Assembly: GCA_944989445.1 (NCBI GenBank)
Contig: CALYLW010000130.1
Location: 544,501 to 608,500 of the forward strand
Length of the DNA: 64,000 bases
Reading direction: 5' to 3'
From: Ampullaceana balthica
Taxonomy: Eukaryota; Mollusca; Gastropoda; Lymnaeidae
In this document: piece after piece, positions 45,861-59,934 of the stretch
Position numbering within the stretch: position 1 is the stretch's first letter
Layout: every line of letters begins with the position of its first letter
Program-made: the position numbers and the translations under genes
The notes under the pieces: generated by a model
Database searches by the model: none
Told to the model about the DNA's origin: nothing
What the model saw: the letters and a program-made list of their open reading frames with translations, nothing else

Positions 45861-48800
45861 TACTCTGAGCTGCTATAAGACAGATGGCTAGAGACATTGA
45901 GCTGCTATAAGACAGATGGCTAGAGACATTGAGCTGCTATAAGTCAGATGGCTAGAGACATTGAGCTGCTATAAGACAGATGGCTAGAGACATTGAGCTG
46001 CTATAAGACAGATGGCTAGAGACATTGAGCTGCTATAAGTCAGATGGCTAGAGACATTGAGCTGCTATAAGACAGATGGCTAGAGACATTGAGCTGCTAT
46101 AAGTCAGATGGCTAGAGACATTGAGCTGCTATAAGACAGATGGCTAGAGACATTGAGCTGCTATAAGACAGATGGCTAGAGACATTGAGCTGCTATAAGA
46201 CAGATGGCTAGAGACATTGAGCTGCTATAAGTCAGATGACTAGAGACATTGAGCTGCTATAAGACAGATGACTAGAGACATTGAGCTGCTATAAGACAGA
46301 TGGCTAGAGACATTGAGCTGCTATAAGACAGATGGCTAGAGACATTGAGCTGCTATAAGTCAGATGGCTAGAGACATTGAGCTGCTATAAGACAGATGGC
46401 TAGAGACATTGAGCTGCTATAAGACAGATGGCTAGAGACATTGAGCTGATATAAGACAGATGGCTAGAGACATTGAGCTGCTATAAGACAGATGGCTAGA
46501 GACATTGAGCTGCTATAAGACAGATGGCTAGAGACATTGAGCTGCTATAAGTCAGATGGCTAGAGACATTGAGCTGCTATAAGACAGATGGCTAGAGACA
46601 TTGAGCTGCTATAAGCCAGATGGCTAGAGACATTGAGCTGCTATAAGACAGATGGCCAGAGACATTGAGCTGCTATAAGACAGATGGCCAGAGACATTGA
46701 GCTGCTATAAGACAGATGGCCAGAGACATTGAGCTGCTATAAGCCAGATGGCCAGAGACATTGAGCTGCTATAAGCCAGATGACCAGAGACATTGAGCTG
46801 CTATAAGCCAGATGGCCAGAGACATTGAGCTGCTATAAGCCAGATGGCCAGAGACATTGAGCTGCTATAAGACAGATGGCTAGAAGACATTGAGCTGCTA
46901 TAAGCCAGATGGCTAGAAGACATTGAGCTGCTATGAGACAGATGGCCAGAGACATTGAGCTGCTATAAGACAGATGGCCAGAGACATTGAGCTGCTATAA
47001 GACAGATGGCCAGAGACATTGAGCTGCTATAAGCCAGATGGCCAGAGACATTGAGCTGCTATAAGACAGATGGCTAGAGACATTGAGCTGCTATAAGACA
47101 GATGGCCAGAGACATTGAGCTGCTATAAGACAGATGGCTAGAGACATTGAGCTGCTATAAGACAGATGGCCAGAGACATTGAGCTGCTATAAGACAGATG
47201 GCCAGAGACATTGAGCTGCTATAAGACAGATGGCCAGAGACATTGAGCTGCTATGAGACAGATGGCCAGAGACATTGAGCTGCTAAAAGACAGATGGCCA
47301 GAGACATTGAGCTGCTATGAGACAGATGGCCAGAGACATTGAGCTGCTATAAGACAGATGGCCAGAGACATTGAGCTGCTATGAGACAGATGGCCAGAGA
47401 CATTGAGCTGCTATAAGACAGATGGCCAGAGACATTGAGCTGCTATGAGACAGATGGCCAGAGACATTGAGCTGCTAAAAGACAGATGGCTAGAGACATT
47501 GAGCTGCTATAAGACAGATGGCTAGAGACATTGAGCTGCTATAAGCCAGATGGCCAGAGACATTGAGCTGCTATGAGACAGATGGCCAGAGACATTGAGC
47601 TGCTATAAGACAGATGGCTAGAGACATTGAGCTGCTATAAGACAGATGGCTAGAGACATTGAGCTGCTATAAGACAGATGGCTAGAGACATTGAGCTGCT
47701 ATAAGACAGATGGCTAGAGACATTGAGCTGCTATAAGACAGATGGCTAGAGACATTGAGCTGCTATAAGACAGATGGCTAGAGACATTGAGCTGCTATAA
47801 GACAGATGACTAGAGACATTGAGCTGCTATAAGACAGATGGCTAGAGACATTGAGCTGCTATAAGACAGATGGCTAGAGACATTGAGCTGCTATAAGACA
47901 GATGGCTAGAGACATTGAGCTGCTATAAGACAGATGACTAGAGACATTGAGCTGCTATAAGACAGATGGCTAGAGACATTGAGCTGCTATAAGACAGATG
48001 GCTAGAGACATTGAGCTGCTATAAGACAGATGGCTAGAGACATTGAGCTGCTATAAGACAGATGGCTAGAGACATTGAGCTGCTATAAGACAGATGACTA
48101 GAGACATTGAGCTGCTATAAGACAGATGGCTAGAGACATTGAGCTGCTATAAGACAGATGGCTAGAGACATTGAGCTGCTATAAGACAGATGGCTAGAGA
48201 CATTGAGCTGCTATAAGACAGATGGCTAGAGACATTGAGCTGCTATAAGACAGATGGCTAGAGACATTGAGCTGCTATAAGACAGATGGCTAGAGACATT
48301 GAGCTGCTATAAGACAGATGACTAGAGACATTGAGCTGCTATAAGACAGATGGCTAGAGACATTGAGCTGCTATAAGACAGATGGCTAGAGACATTGAGC
48401 TGCTATAAGACAGATGGCTAGAGACATTGAGCTGCTATAAGACAGATGACTAGAGACATTGAGCTGCTAGAAGACAGATTGCTAGAGACATTGAGCTGCT
48501 ATAAGTCAGATGGCTAGAGACATTTAGCTGCTATAAGACAGATGGCTAGAGACATTGAGCTGCTATAAGACAGATGGCCAGAGACATTGAGCTGCTATAA
48601 GACAGATGACTAGAGACATTGAGCTGCTATAAGTCAGATTGCTAGAGACATTGAGCTGCTATAAGTCAGATGGCTAGAGACATTTAGCTGCTATAAGACA
48701 GATGGCTAGAGACATTGAGCTGCTATAAGACATTTGGCTAGAGACATTGAGCTGCCATAAGCCAAATTGCTAGAGACATTGAGCGGCTATAAGACAGATG

Positions 48801-51800
48801 GCTAGAGACATTGAGCTGCTATAAGACAGATGGCTAGAGACATTGAGCTGCTATAAGTCAGATGGCTATAGACATTGAGCTGCTATAATTCAGATGGCTA
48901 GAGACATTGAGCTGCTATAAGACAGATGGCTAGAGACATTGAGCTGCTATAAGACAGTTGGCTAGAGACATTGAGCTGCCATAAGCCAGATTGCTAGAGA
49001 CATTGAGCTGCTATAAGACAGATGGCTAGAGACATTGAGCTGCTATAAGACAGATGGCTAGAGACATTGAGCTGCTATAAGACAGATGGCTAGAGACATT
49101 GAGCTGCTATAAGACAGATGGCTAGAGACATTGAGCTGCTATAAGACAGATGGCTAGAGACATTGAGCTGCTATAAGACAGATGACTAGAGACATTGAGC
49201 TGCTATAAGACAGATGGCTAGAGACATTGAGCTGCTATAAGACAGATGGCTAGAGACATTGAGCTGCTATAAGACAGATGGCTAGAGACATTGAGCTGCT
49301 ATAAGACAGATGACTAGAGACATTGAGCTGCTATAAGACAGATGGCTAGAGACATTGAGCTGCTATAAGACAGATGGCTAGAGACATTGAGCTGCTATAA
49401 GACAGATGGCTAGAGACATTGAGCTGCTATAAGACAGATGGCTAGAGACATTGAGCTGCTATAAGACAGATGACTAGAGACATTGAGCTGCTATAAGACA
49501 GATGGCTAGAGACATTGAGCTGCTATAAGACAGATGGCTAGAGACATTGAGCTGCTATAAGACAGATGGCTAGAGACATTGAGCTGCTATAAGACAGATG
49601 GCTAGAGACATTGAGCTGCTATAAGACAGATGGCTAGAGACATTGAGCTGCTATAAGACAGATGGCTAGAGACATTGAGCTGCTATAAGACAGATGACTA
49701 GAGACATTGAGCTGCTATAAGACAGATGGCTAGAGACATTGAGCTGCTATAAGACAGATGGCTAGAGACATTGAGCTGCTATAAGACAGATGGCTAGAGA
49801 CATTGAGCTGCTATAAGACAGATGACTAGAGACATTGAGCTGCTATAAGACAGATTGCTAGAGACATTGAGCTGCTATAAGTCAGATGGCTAGAGACATT
49901 TAGCTGCTATAAGACAGATGGCTAGAGACATTGAGCTGCTATAAGACAGATGGCCAGAGACATTGAGCTGCTATAAGACAGATGACTAGAGACATTGAGC
50001 TGCTATAAGTCAGATTGCTAGAGACATTGAGCTGCTATAAGTCAGATGGCTAGAGACATTTAGCTGCTATAAGACAGATGGCTAGAGACATTGAGCTGCT
50101 ATAAGACATTTGGCTAGAGACATTGAGCTGCCATAAGCCAAATTGCTAGAGACATTGAGCGGCTATAAGACAGATGGCTAGAGACATTGAGCTGCTATAA
50201 GACAGATGGCTAGAGACATTGAGCTGCTATAAGTCAGATGGCTATAGACATTGAGCTGCTATAATTCAGATGGCTAGAGACATTGAGCTGCTATAAGACA
50301 GATGGCTAGAGACATTGAGCTGCTATAAGACAGTTGGCTAGAGACATTGAGCTGCCATAAGCCAGATTGCTAGAGACATTGAGCTGCTATAAGACAGATG
50401 GCTAGAGACATTGAGCTGCTATAAGACGGATGGCTAGAAGACATTGAGCTGCTATAAGACAGATGGCTAGAGACATTGAGCTGCTATAAGACAGATGGCT
50501 AGAAGACATTGAGCTGCTATAAAACAGATGGCTAGAGACATTGAGCTGCTATAAGTCAGATGGCTAGAGACATTTAGCTGCTATAAGACAGATGGCTAGA
50601 GACATTTAGCTGCTATAAGACAGATGGCTAGAGACATTGAGCTGCTATAAGTCAGATGGCTAGAGACATTTAGCTGCTATAAGACAGATGGCTAGAGACA
50701 TTGAGCTGCTATAAGTCAGATGGCTAGAGACATTTAGCTGCTGTAAGACAGATGGCTAGAGACATTGAGCTGCTATAAGACAGTTGACTAGAGGGATTGA
50801 GCTGCCATAAGCCAAATTGCTAGAGACATTGAGCTGCTATAAGACAGATGGCTAGAGTCATTGAGCTGCTATACGACAGATGGCTAGAGACATTGAGCTG
50901 CTATAAGACAGATGGCTAGAGACATTGAGCTGCTATACGACAGATGGCTAGAGACATTGAGCTGCTATAAGACAGATGGCTAGAGACATTGAGCTGCTAT
51001 AAGACAGATGGCTAGAGACATTGAGCTGCTATAAGACATTTGGCTAGAGACATTGAGCTGCCATAAGCCAAATTGCTAGAGACATTGAGCGGCTATAAGA
51101 CAGATGGCTAGAGACATTGAGCTGCTATAAGACAGATGGCTAGAGACATTGAGCTGCTATAAGTCAGATGGCTATAGACATTGAGCTGCTATAATTCAGA
51201 TGGCTAGAGACATTGAGCTGCTATAAGACAGATGGCTAGAGACATTGAGCTGCTATAAGACAGTTGGCTAGAGACATTGAGCTGCCATAAGCCAGATTGC
51301 TAGAGACATTGAGCTGCTATAAGACAGATGGCTAGAGACATTGAGCTGCTATAAGACAGATGGCTAGAGACATTGAGCTGCTATAAGACAGATGGCTAGA
51401 GACATTGAGCTGCTATAAGACAGATGGCTAGAGACATTGAGCTGCTATAAGACAGATGGCTAGAGACATTGAGCTGCTATAAGACAGATGCTAGAGACAT
51501 TGAGCTGCTATAAGACAGATGGCTAGAGACATTGAGCTGCTATAAGACAGATGGCTAGAGACATTGAGCTGCTATAAGACAGATGGCTAGAGACATTGAG
51601 CTGCTATAAGACAGATGACTAGAGACATTGAGCTGCTATAAGACAGATGGCTAGAGACATTGAGCTGCTATAAGACAGATGGCTAGAGACATTGAGCTGC
51701 TATAAGACAGATGGCTAGAGACATTGAGCTGCTATAAGACAGATGGCTAGAGACATTGAGCTGCTATAAGACAGATGACTAGAGACATTGAGCTGCTATA

Positions 51801-54192
51801 AGACAGATGGCTAGAGACATTGAGCTGCTATAAGACAGATGGCTAGAGACATTGAGCTGCTATAAGACAGATGGCTAGAGACATTGAGCTGCTATAAGAC
51901 AGATGGCTAGAGACATTGAGCTGCTATAAGACAGATGGCTAGAGACATTGAGCTGCTATAAGACAGATGGCTAGAGACATTGAGCTGCTATAAGACAGAT
52001 GACTAGAGACATTGAGCTGCTATAAGACAGATGGCTAGAGACATTGAGCTGCTATAAGACAGATGGCTAGAGACATTGAGCTGCTATAAGACAGATGGCT
52101 AGAGACATTGAGCTGCTATAAGACAGATGACTAGAGACATTGAGCTGCTATAAGACAGATTGCTAGAGACATTGAGCTGCTATAAGTCAGATGGCTAGAG
52201 ACATTTAGCTGCTATAAGACAGATGGCTAGAGACATTGAGCTGCTATAAGACAGATGGCCAGAGACATTGAGCTGCTATAAGACAGATGACTAGAGACAT
52301 TGAGCTGCTATAAGTCAGATTGCTAGAGACATTGAGCTGCTATAAGTCAGATGGCTAGAGACATTTAGCTGCTATAAGACAGATGGCTAGAGACATTGAG
52401 CTGCTATAAGACATTTGGCTAGAGACATTGAGCTGCCATAAGCCAAATTGCTAGAGACATTGAGCGGCTATAAGACAGATGGCTAGAGACATTGAGCTGC
52501 TATAAGACAGATGGCTAGAGACATTGAGCTGCTATAAGTCAGATGGCTATAGACATTGAGCTGCTATAATTCAGATGGCTAGAGACATTGAGCTGCTATA
52601 AGACAGATGGCTAGAGACATTGAGCTGCTATAAGACAGTTGGCTAGAGACATTGAGCTGCCATAAGCCAGATTGCTAGAGACATTGAGCTGCTATAAGAC
52701 AGATGGCTAGAGACATTGAGCTGCTATAAGACGGATGGCTAGAAGACATTGAGCTGCTATAAGACAGATGGCTAGAAGACATTGAGCTGCTATAAGACAG
52801 ATGGCTAGAAGACATTGAGCTGCTATAAAACAGATGGCTAGAGACATTGAGCTGCTATAAGTCAGATGGCTAGAGACATTTAGCTGCTATAAGACAGATG
52901 GCTAGAGACATTTAGCTGCTATAAGACAGATGGCTAGAGACATTGAGCTGCTATAAGTCAGATGGCTAGAGACATTTAGCTGCTATAAGACAGATGGCTA
53001 GAGACATTGAGCTGCTATAAGTCAGATGGCTAGAGACATTTAGCTGCTGTAAGACAGATGGCTAGAGACATTGAGCTGCTATAAGACAGTTGACTAGAGG
53101 GATTGAGCTGCCATAAGCCAAATTGCTAGAGACATTGAGCTGCTATAAGACAGATGGCTAGAGTCATTGAGCTGCTATACGACAGATGGCTAGAGACATT
53201 GAGCTGCTATAAGACAGATGGCTAGAGACATTGAGCTGCTATACGACAGATGGCTAGAGACATTGAGCTGCTATAAGACAGATGGCTAGAGACATTGAGC
53301 TGCTATAAGACAGATGGCTAGAGACATTGAGCTGCTATAATTCAGATGACTAGAGACATTGAGCTGCTATAAGACAGATGGCTAGAGACATTGAGCTGCT
53401 ATAAGACAGATGGCTAGAGACATTGAGCTGCTATAAGTCAGATGGCTAGAGACATTGAGCTGCTATAAGTCAGATGGCTAGAGACATTGAGCTGCTATAA
53501 GTCAGATGGCTAGAGACATTTAGCTGCTATAAGTCAGATGACTAGAGACATTGAGCTGCTATAAGTCAGATGACTAGAGACATTGAGCTGCTATAAGACA
53601 GATGACTAGAGACATTGAGCTGCTATAAGACAGATGACTAGAGACATTGAGCTGCTATAAGACAGATGGCTAGAGACATTGAGCTGCTATAAGTCAGATG
53701 ACTAGAGACATTGAGCTGCTATAAGTCAGATGACTAGAGACATTGAGCTGCTATAAGACAGATGACTAGAGACATTGAGCTGCTATAAGACAGATGGCTA
53801 GAGACATTGAGCTGCTATAAGACAGATGGCTAGAGACATTGAGCTGCTATAAGTCAGATGGCTAGAGACATTGAGCTGCTATAAGAAAGATGGCTAGAGT
53901 CATTGAGCTGCTATAAGACAGATGGCTAGAGACATTGAGCTGCTATAAGACAGATGGCTAGAGACATTGAGCTGCTATAAGACTGATGACTAGAGACATT
54001 GAGCTGCTATAAGTCAGATGGCTAGAGACATTGAGCTGCTATAAGACAGATGGCTATTGACATTGAGCTGCTATAAGACAGTTGGCTAGAGACATTGAGC
54101 TGCCATAAGCCAGATTGCTAGAGACATTGAGCTGCTATAAGCTAGATTGCTAGAAGACATTGAGCTGCCATAAGCCAGATGGCTAGAAGACA
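45861..54192. repeat. 32-bp satellite, about 260 copies, with higher-order repeats
   Basis: Monomer GAGCTGCTATAAGACAGATG then GCTAGAGACATT. 8.3 kb without interruption. Regional variants: GGCCAGAG at about 46640-47590, GACTAGAG at spaced intervals at 47800-49840, TAGCTGC copies from 48520. Marker variants (GACATTTGGCTAG at 48730, 50106, 51036 and 52411; CAGTTGACTAGAGGG at 50781 and 53087) show a 43-monomer block of 1,376 bp and a larger period of about 2,306 bp. 33-bp monomers (GGCTAGAAGACATT) occur in several places. Both ends decay. No centromere evidence beyond repetition. Confidence 0.97.
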
Positions 54193-55764
54193 TTTCATCA
54201 CAATTGAAATCTCTGAAACTGTTACAAATATCGTTAATTAAAAAAATATTGTTATGTCTATATTTACGTTTGAAAACGATTGCCGCACAAGTCTCTTGCA
54301 TTACAAGAAACCAGTGTGTGTGTCCCATAACCTCGGTGTCGTAGGGGGTTCTGTTTCCATTAGAACTTTTTCGGGGCTTGGTAGACCTTGACGGCGCCCA
54401 TCTCCTCTCCAGGTCAGCGGAGGACTTTTTAGCAATAGTCATTCATCAACTTATTTATTGTGGCTTTAACGTGGGATACATCCCACGCCCATCAGCTTGT
54501 GAGGCGAGCGCACTATTGACTTCACTAACCAGCTGCCATACTAGAAATCAGTATCAACCTACAAATGTATATGTATGTATTAGGCAATTTTTGGGATGCA
54601 AATTAGGAGCACCCTGTACCGTTCTAAGTTGTTTTGGTTTGATTCGTTTTAGAATATTTTAACAAATAAAATGAGAAGATACTTTCTATAGCTTGATACA
54701 AGAAATTCAAGACCTTACATTTTTTCATGAAATATATCATTTATCTCACATATATAAATGATGCAGAATGTAATCTAGGATCACAACCATTTCTAGGTTC
54801 AGAATATCGTCTCTGTGGCCGCTAGTTTATTCTATCTCAATCCATAGTGATCCAAACACTTGTAATAGTTAAACCTTTGATTCGTCTCATGATAACACGT
54901 GTTTGATATTTTCACAGCATTTTATTTTAACACGAACCTCAGATCTGTAACATGAACCTCAGATTTCAAGTAACTTTATAACATGTATTGTTTTCAAAGG
55001 GCATGGCGTTGAATTGATTTCATATTCGTTGTACAAGTAGTGGATATTTCAAGTAATATAAACAGTTATATTCTGAAGAGTCTGCTGTGATAATTTAGAG
55101 CAAATATGCTTTGGCTCCAGCTTACGGCTAACTTTGAAATGTGCTCTTTGTACTGGGGAGAGACAGATAACTTTTTCTGAACGTCGGACATTCCTGCAAC
55201 CTTTCCCCGCCCCGCCAACAAATGTCCAGGGCAGTCACGGTGTTGAAAGATAATTTCATTTCAAGAAGAATATCTAAAGTATACATTTTCAAAGAATAGT
55301 AAATAGACACTTGAAGGAAGAATGGCGGATAGATTTTAAAAATATTATTGTGCCTCTGATTTGTCACATATATACATATATTTTTTTTAAATAATATTTA
55401 TTTATCAAATATATAACAACAAATTTTAGTGTTTCTTTTAACATTATCTTAGTTTACTCTCCCCAACCAGTATACATTTCAATGTTCCTAAATACTCTTG
55501 TTAATTGATAGTATTAATAGCTACAATCCTAAAGTTACCTACAGTATTTAACTAGAATCGACGTTTGCTTGTATCACGCATCAAACACATCAATAAATAT
55601 ACTTATAGGGTTACTTAAATTATAAAAATGCAATACTTTATTGGTATAATTTCCTCTTTAAGTTCCAAAGCTCACATGTAATGAGTAGCCAGGTATTGAT
55701 TTGCTCAATAAAAACAGATTTCTTGTAATAGTTCAATCAATATTGAACAATTTGTTTTATAGGC
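54193..55764. other. Unique AT-rich sequence; no host gene seen
   Basis: Apart from the tRNA-like segment at 54470-54537, nothing recognised. 79-118-codon frames lack domains, and one runs into the satellite. Confidence 0.55.
54470..54537 (-). pseudogene. Degenerate tRNA-like segment (tRNA pseudogene or SINE head)
   Basis: The minus strand reads AGCTGGTTAGTG, then GCGCTCGCCTCACAAGCTGA, then GTGGGATGTATCCCAC. This follows the D-arm, anticodon-loop (CTCACAA) and T-arm order of a tRNA; the T stem GTGGG/CCCAC pairs perfectly. The D arm is extended, the anticodon stem is broken and the acceptor stem is absent, so it is not a functional tRNA. Confidence 0.4.
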
Positions 55765-56448
55765 GCAACTCAAAGCAGCGCTGTTGTGACACACGTACTT
55801 ACAACTCAAAGCAGCGCTGTTGTGACACACGTACTTACAACTCAAAGCAGCGCTGTTGTGACACACGTACTTACAACTCAAAGCAGCGCTGTTGTGACAC
55901 GCGTACTTACAACTCAAAGCAGCGCTGTTGTGACACACGTACATACAACTCAAAGCAGCGCAGTTGTGACACACGTACTTACAACTCAAAGCAGCGCTGT
56001 TGTGACACACGTACTTACAACTCAAAGCAGCGCTGTTGTGACACACGTACATACAACTCAAAGCAGCGCTGTTGTGACACACTTACTTACAACTCAAAGC
56101 AGCGCTGTTGTGACACACGTACTTACAACTCAAAGCAGCGCTGTTGTGACACAAGTACTTACAACTCAAAGCAGCGCTGTTGTGACACACGTACTTACAA
56201 CTCAAAGCAGCGCTGTTGTGACACACGTACTTACAACTCAAAGCAGCGCTGTTGTGACACACGTACTTACAACTCAAAGCAGCGCTGTTGTGACACACGT
56301 ACTTACAACTCAAAGCAGCGCTGTTGTGACACACGTACTTACAACTCAAAGCAGCGCTGTTGTGACACACGTACTTACAACTCAAAGCAGCGCTGTTGTG
56401 ACACACGTACTTACAACTCAAAGCAGCGCTGTTGTGACACACGTACGT
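55765..56448. repeat. 36-bp minisatellite, 19 copies
   Basis: Units contain CAACTCAAAGCAGCGCTGTT and GTGACACACGTACTTA. Central CAGCGCTG is palindromic. Variants are ACATACAA, CGCGTAC, GCGCAGTTG. Long frames on both strands arise because 36 is divisible by 3. Confidence 0.97.
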
Positions 56449-57195
56449 ACAATAAACGTGTTTTCCTCAACACTGTAGCCTATGTAATTATAACGAGTTC
56501 CACTTGTATGTCATCAACTCTGATTGAAGTAGTGTTTCAAGAACAGGAGCAATAAAGTAAATGTAGTTCAGTTTTATTATTTAGATAGGTGGTTCCCAAC
56601 CTTTTTTGGGTGGTGACCGCTTTTTATAAAAGCCATGTGACCCGCGACCCCCATGAAATAAAGTTTTTACAAAATAGAGCAAATTTGCAATGAAGTGAAT
56701 ATTTTTGAGTCGACAGTTGTCCTATCGACATTCAAGTGAAGTTATTGTTGGTGTGAATTATTATGAACCTTTTGTTTATCACGCCCCCGAGCATCTATTT
56801 CGAGAAGGTTTAAGATATGAATCTATAAATAAATCTGGTCAAATTGTTCGACTATTCCTTCTAATAATAGTGCTTTTGAGTTATATCATTGTTCTGTCAA
56901 CTTTGGGATACGTAGGTTCTTGGAACTTGTCTGTTTTATAATTACCTTTCAGCCACACAATTTGTGCAAGAAGATTTAGGGAGAGGATCAATCTTTTGTA
57001 ATTAATGGCGTCAATCTTTTGTAATTAATGGCGTATCAAGAAGCTTGTGATCATTTTCATTATCAACTTTAAATTATAGATTTGCATAAGTTTGTTAAAG
57101 CTATATTAGTGGTGCTTTCCAACACATTTTACAACAGAATTGTTGACTTGTTGTTCACACAAAGTCATTCAATCCCGAAGATGATTGACATTTGA
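56449..57195. other. Unique sequence with a hAT-like left end
   Basis: GGTGGTTCCCAACCTTTTTTG at 56589 onwards resembles the start of many hAT elements, followed by GTGACCCGCGACCCCC. No matching right end was found. A 23-bp duplication (ATCTTTTGTAATTAATGGCG) lies at 56989-57033. The 78-codon frame 56705-56941 has no recognisable family. Confidence 0.4.
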
Positions 57196-57263
57196 AAATA
57201 GATCATTTAGTTATACTGTAAATAGATCATTTAGTTATACTGTAAATAGATCATTTAGTTCTA
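57196..57263. repeat. 24-bp tandem repeat, 3 copies
   Basis: AAATAGATCATTTAGTTATA plus CTGT, third copy partial. Confidence 0.92.
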
Positions 57264-57445
57264 CATTCAATTTTCTCGTCATCAATGCCAAAGATAAGTT
57301 TTCTAAACTATTTTTACTACTGGCTTCAGTCACTTCTTTGTTGCATGCGTTTCTTTAAATCTACACAAAAAAATTATTGTTTTATCTTCGTCTCAAACTA
57401 AGATTTCATCATCCAACAACTGAGTTTAGGAGAATCCTAACAATA

Positions 57446-58312
57446 AAAACAGTTATAACAACAGTTATAACAACAGATATAACAACAGTTATAACAACAG
57501 ATATAACAACAGTTATAACAACAGATATAACAACATATATAACAACAGTTATAACAACAGATATAACAACAGTTATAACAACAGATATAACAACAGTTAT
57601 AACAACAGTTATAACAACAGTTATAACAACAGATATAACAACAGATATAACAACAGATATAACAACAGTTATAACAACACATATAACAACAGATATAACA
57701 ACAGTTATAACAACACATATAACAACAGATATAACAAAAGTTATAACAACAGATATAACAACAGATATAACAACAGATATAACAACAGATATAACAACAG
57801 TTATAACAACAGTTATAACAACAGATATAACAACAGTTATAACAACACATATAACAACAGATATAACAACAGTTATAACAACAGATATAACAACAGATAT
57901 AACAACAGTTATAACAACAGATATAACAACAGATATAACAACAGATATAACAACAGTTATAACAACACATATAACAACAGATATAACAACAGATATAACA
58001 ACAGATATAACAACAGTTATAACAACACATATAACAACAGATATAACAACAGTTATAACAACAGTTATAACAACAGATATAACAACAGATATAACAACAG
58101 TTATAACAACACATATAACAACAGATATAACAACAGATCTAACAACAGATATAACAACAGATATAATTACAGATATAACAACAGTTATAACAACGCATAT
58201 AACAACAGATATAACAACAGATATAACAACAGATATAACAACAGATATAATAACAGATATAACAAAAGGTATAACAACAGATATAACAACAGATATAACA
58301 ACACTTATAGAT
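57446..58312. repeat. 12-bp minisatellite, about 72 copies
   Basis: Unit ATAACAACAGTT with alternatives ending GAT or CAT. The three kinds alternate along the array; CAT units are nearly always preceded by GTT and followed by GAT units. The 358-codon plus frame across it is an ITT-X repeat, not a supported gene. Confidence 0.97.
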
Positions 58313-58709
58313 AGAGATCGCGTTCTTTTGGCATTGGTTTCCATTTGTAATTATTTAAATGGAAAAATCTCGTGTGAATTCCTTTTAATATCAGTTTCAA
58401 TATTACTTATTTTTCTGTCTTACGAAAACTTAAATGGTCAATATTGTCAATAGTGTCAATAGTGTCAATAGTCATCATTTTTTAATGGATTTTCAATGCC
58501 AATCAATATTCAAATTTCAAGACATTAAAATAGAGGAATATTATAAAAAGCCTTCACTATTCAGAAAGTGAATTGTTTTGAAGGAAGTAAGATATAAATA
58601 CGCGCTATTGAAATCACGTTCCACGCATTTCATGAGAAGAGAAATAGCCGAATAACATAAATTGAATTAAACATGGAAGGGACACGTCGTTGAAATAATT
58701 AGAGACAAG
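58313..58709. other. Unique AT-rich sequence, no gene seen
   Basis: Nothing recognised. Confidence 0.5.
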
Positions 58710-58952
58710 AAGATGAACAAGTGCTGTGTGAACAAAACAAATGTTGATGAAGATGAACAAGTGCTGTGTGAACAAAACAAATGTTGATGAAGATGAACAA
58801 GTGCTGTGTGAACAAAACAAATGTTGATGAAGATGAACAAGTGCTGTGTGAACAAAACAAATGTTGATGAAGATGAACAAGTGCTGTGTGAACAAAACAA
58901 ATGTTGATGAAGATGAACAAGTGCTGTGTGAACAAAACAAATGTTGATGAAG
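58710..58952. repeat. 40-bp minisatellite, 6 copies
   Basis: Identical units containing GATGAACAAGTGCTGTGTGA and ACAAAACAAATGTTGATGAA. Confidence 0.97.
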
Positions 58953-59934
58953 TGCAAACATTGCCATATCCCCATAACATCGGCGGAATAAGAGGATGTT
59001 AGTGTTAGAGAGGCTCTCAGTGCAGGATTGCTGTCAAACTTGAAAACTGAAGAGTTCTCTGTTCCAATCATAACTATAAAACAAAATGATTTCCTTGAGA
59101 TTCCTAGGGCAATATTGCAAGCCTTCTTTATACTTTCTTTAATTACTCCACAACCATTTTTCTCTCGCCGTGTTCCTTGTCGGTAAGATGTGAATACATC
59201 AAACAAATATTGACGCAAACATTTGGGAGTTGATTTTATCCATTGAATATCTAAGAGTAATCTTCTAGGTTCATTGGTTCATCTTTCCAAGTTAGTTAGA
59301 AAAGAAGAACTATTTAAAAAAAACGAGGCATTTCTTTATGAAAAAGATGTTAAATATTATTTAGGGTTCAACGAGATTCAAATACTTGAAAATGTCAACA
59401 TTTAAATGAGAATTGATAGAGAAAGACAATGAATCTAAATTAACAATCAATTAAGAGCTAACTGGGCTTTTCAATCCTTTATTGTTGATTTAATTTAGTA
59501 TTTGGTGAAATTCCCAAAAAAAATCTGTTATAATTTTTATAATAGTATTATCCATTTATTACATGGCTTTTTAATTACATATCTTTACTTAGTAGCAATA
59601 GGATATGAAAGTAAAGTCCTGCTTGAAAATTGAACATAAATCTTTATTTATGTGCTGTAAATGTTGTTTTTTAAATTTATTTATATTGATTTTTTTTTAA
59701 ATAATGAGCCTAAATAGATTTAATTAAACCCTAAATGATATGTTAAGATTTGTGTGTTTAAAACTAATTGTTAGATTGGAGTTATAAATGAAAGTATGAT
59801 TTGATAAGTAACAATGACATAATTTTAACGTGCACTCCAAACAAAGGCAACCTAAACTAAGACACATAGAAGCACCACGTGTCTTTTACTAATTACATCT
59901 ACCGAAATGAAAATCCGGAACATCAGCTAAAAAA
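58953..59934. other. AT-rich unique sequence, no gene seen
   Basis: Nothing recognised; the 183-codon minus frame reaching 59218 mostly reads the array beside it. Confidence 0.55.

Noticed and set aside
45861..54192. CRISPR-like regular 32-bp repeats
   Set aside because: There are no spacers; units are directly adjacent, and the surrounding sequence is animal.
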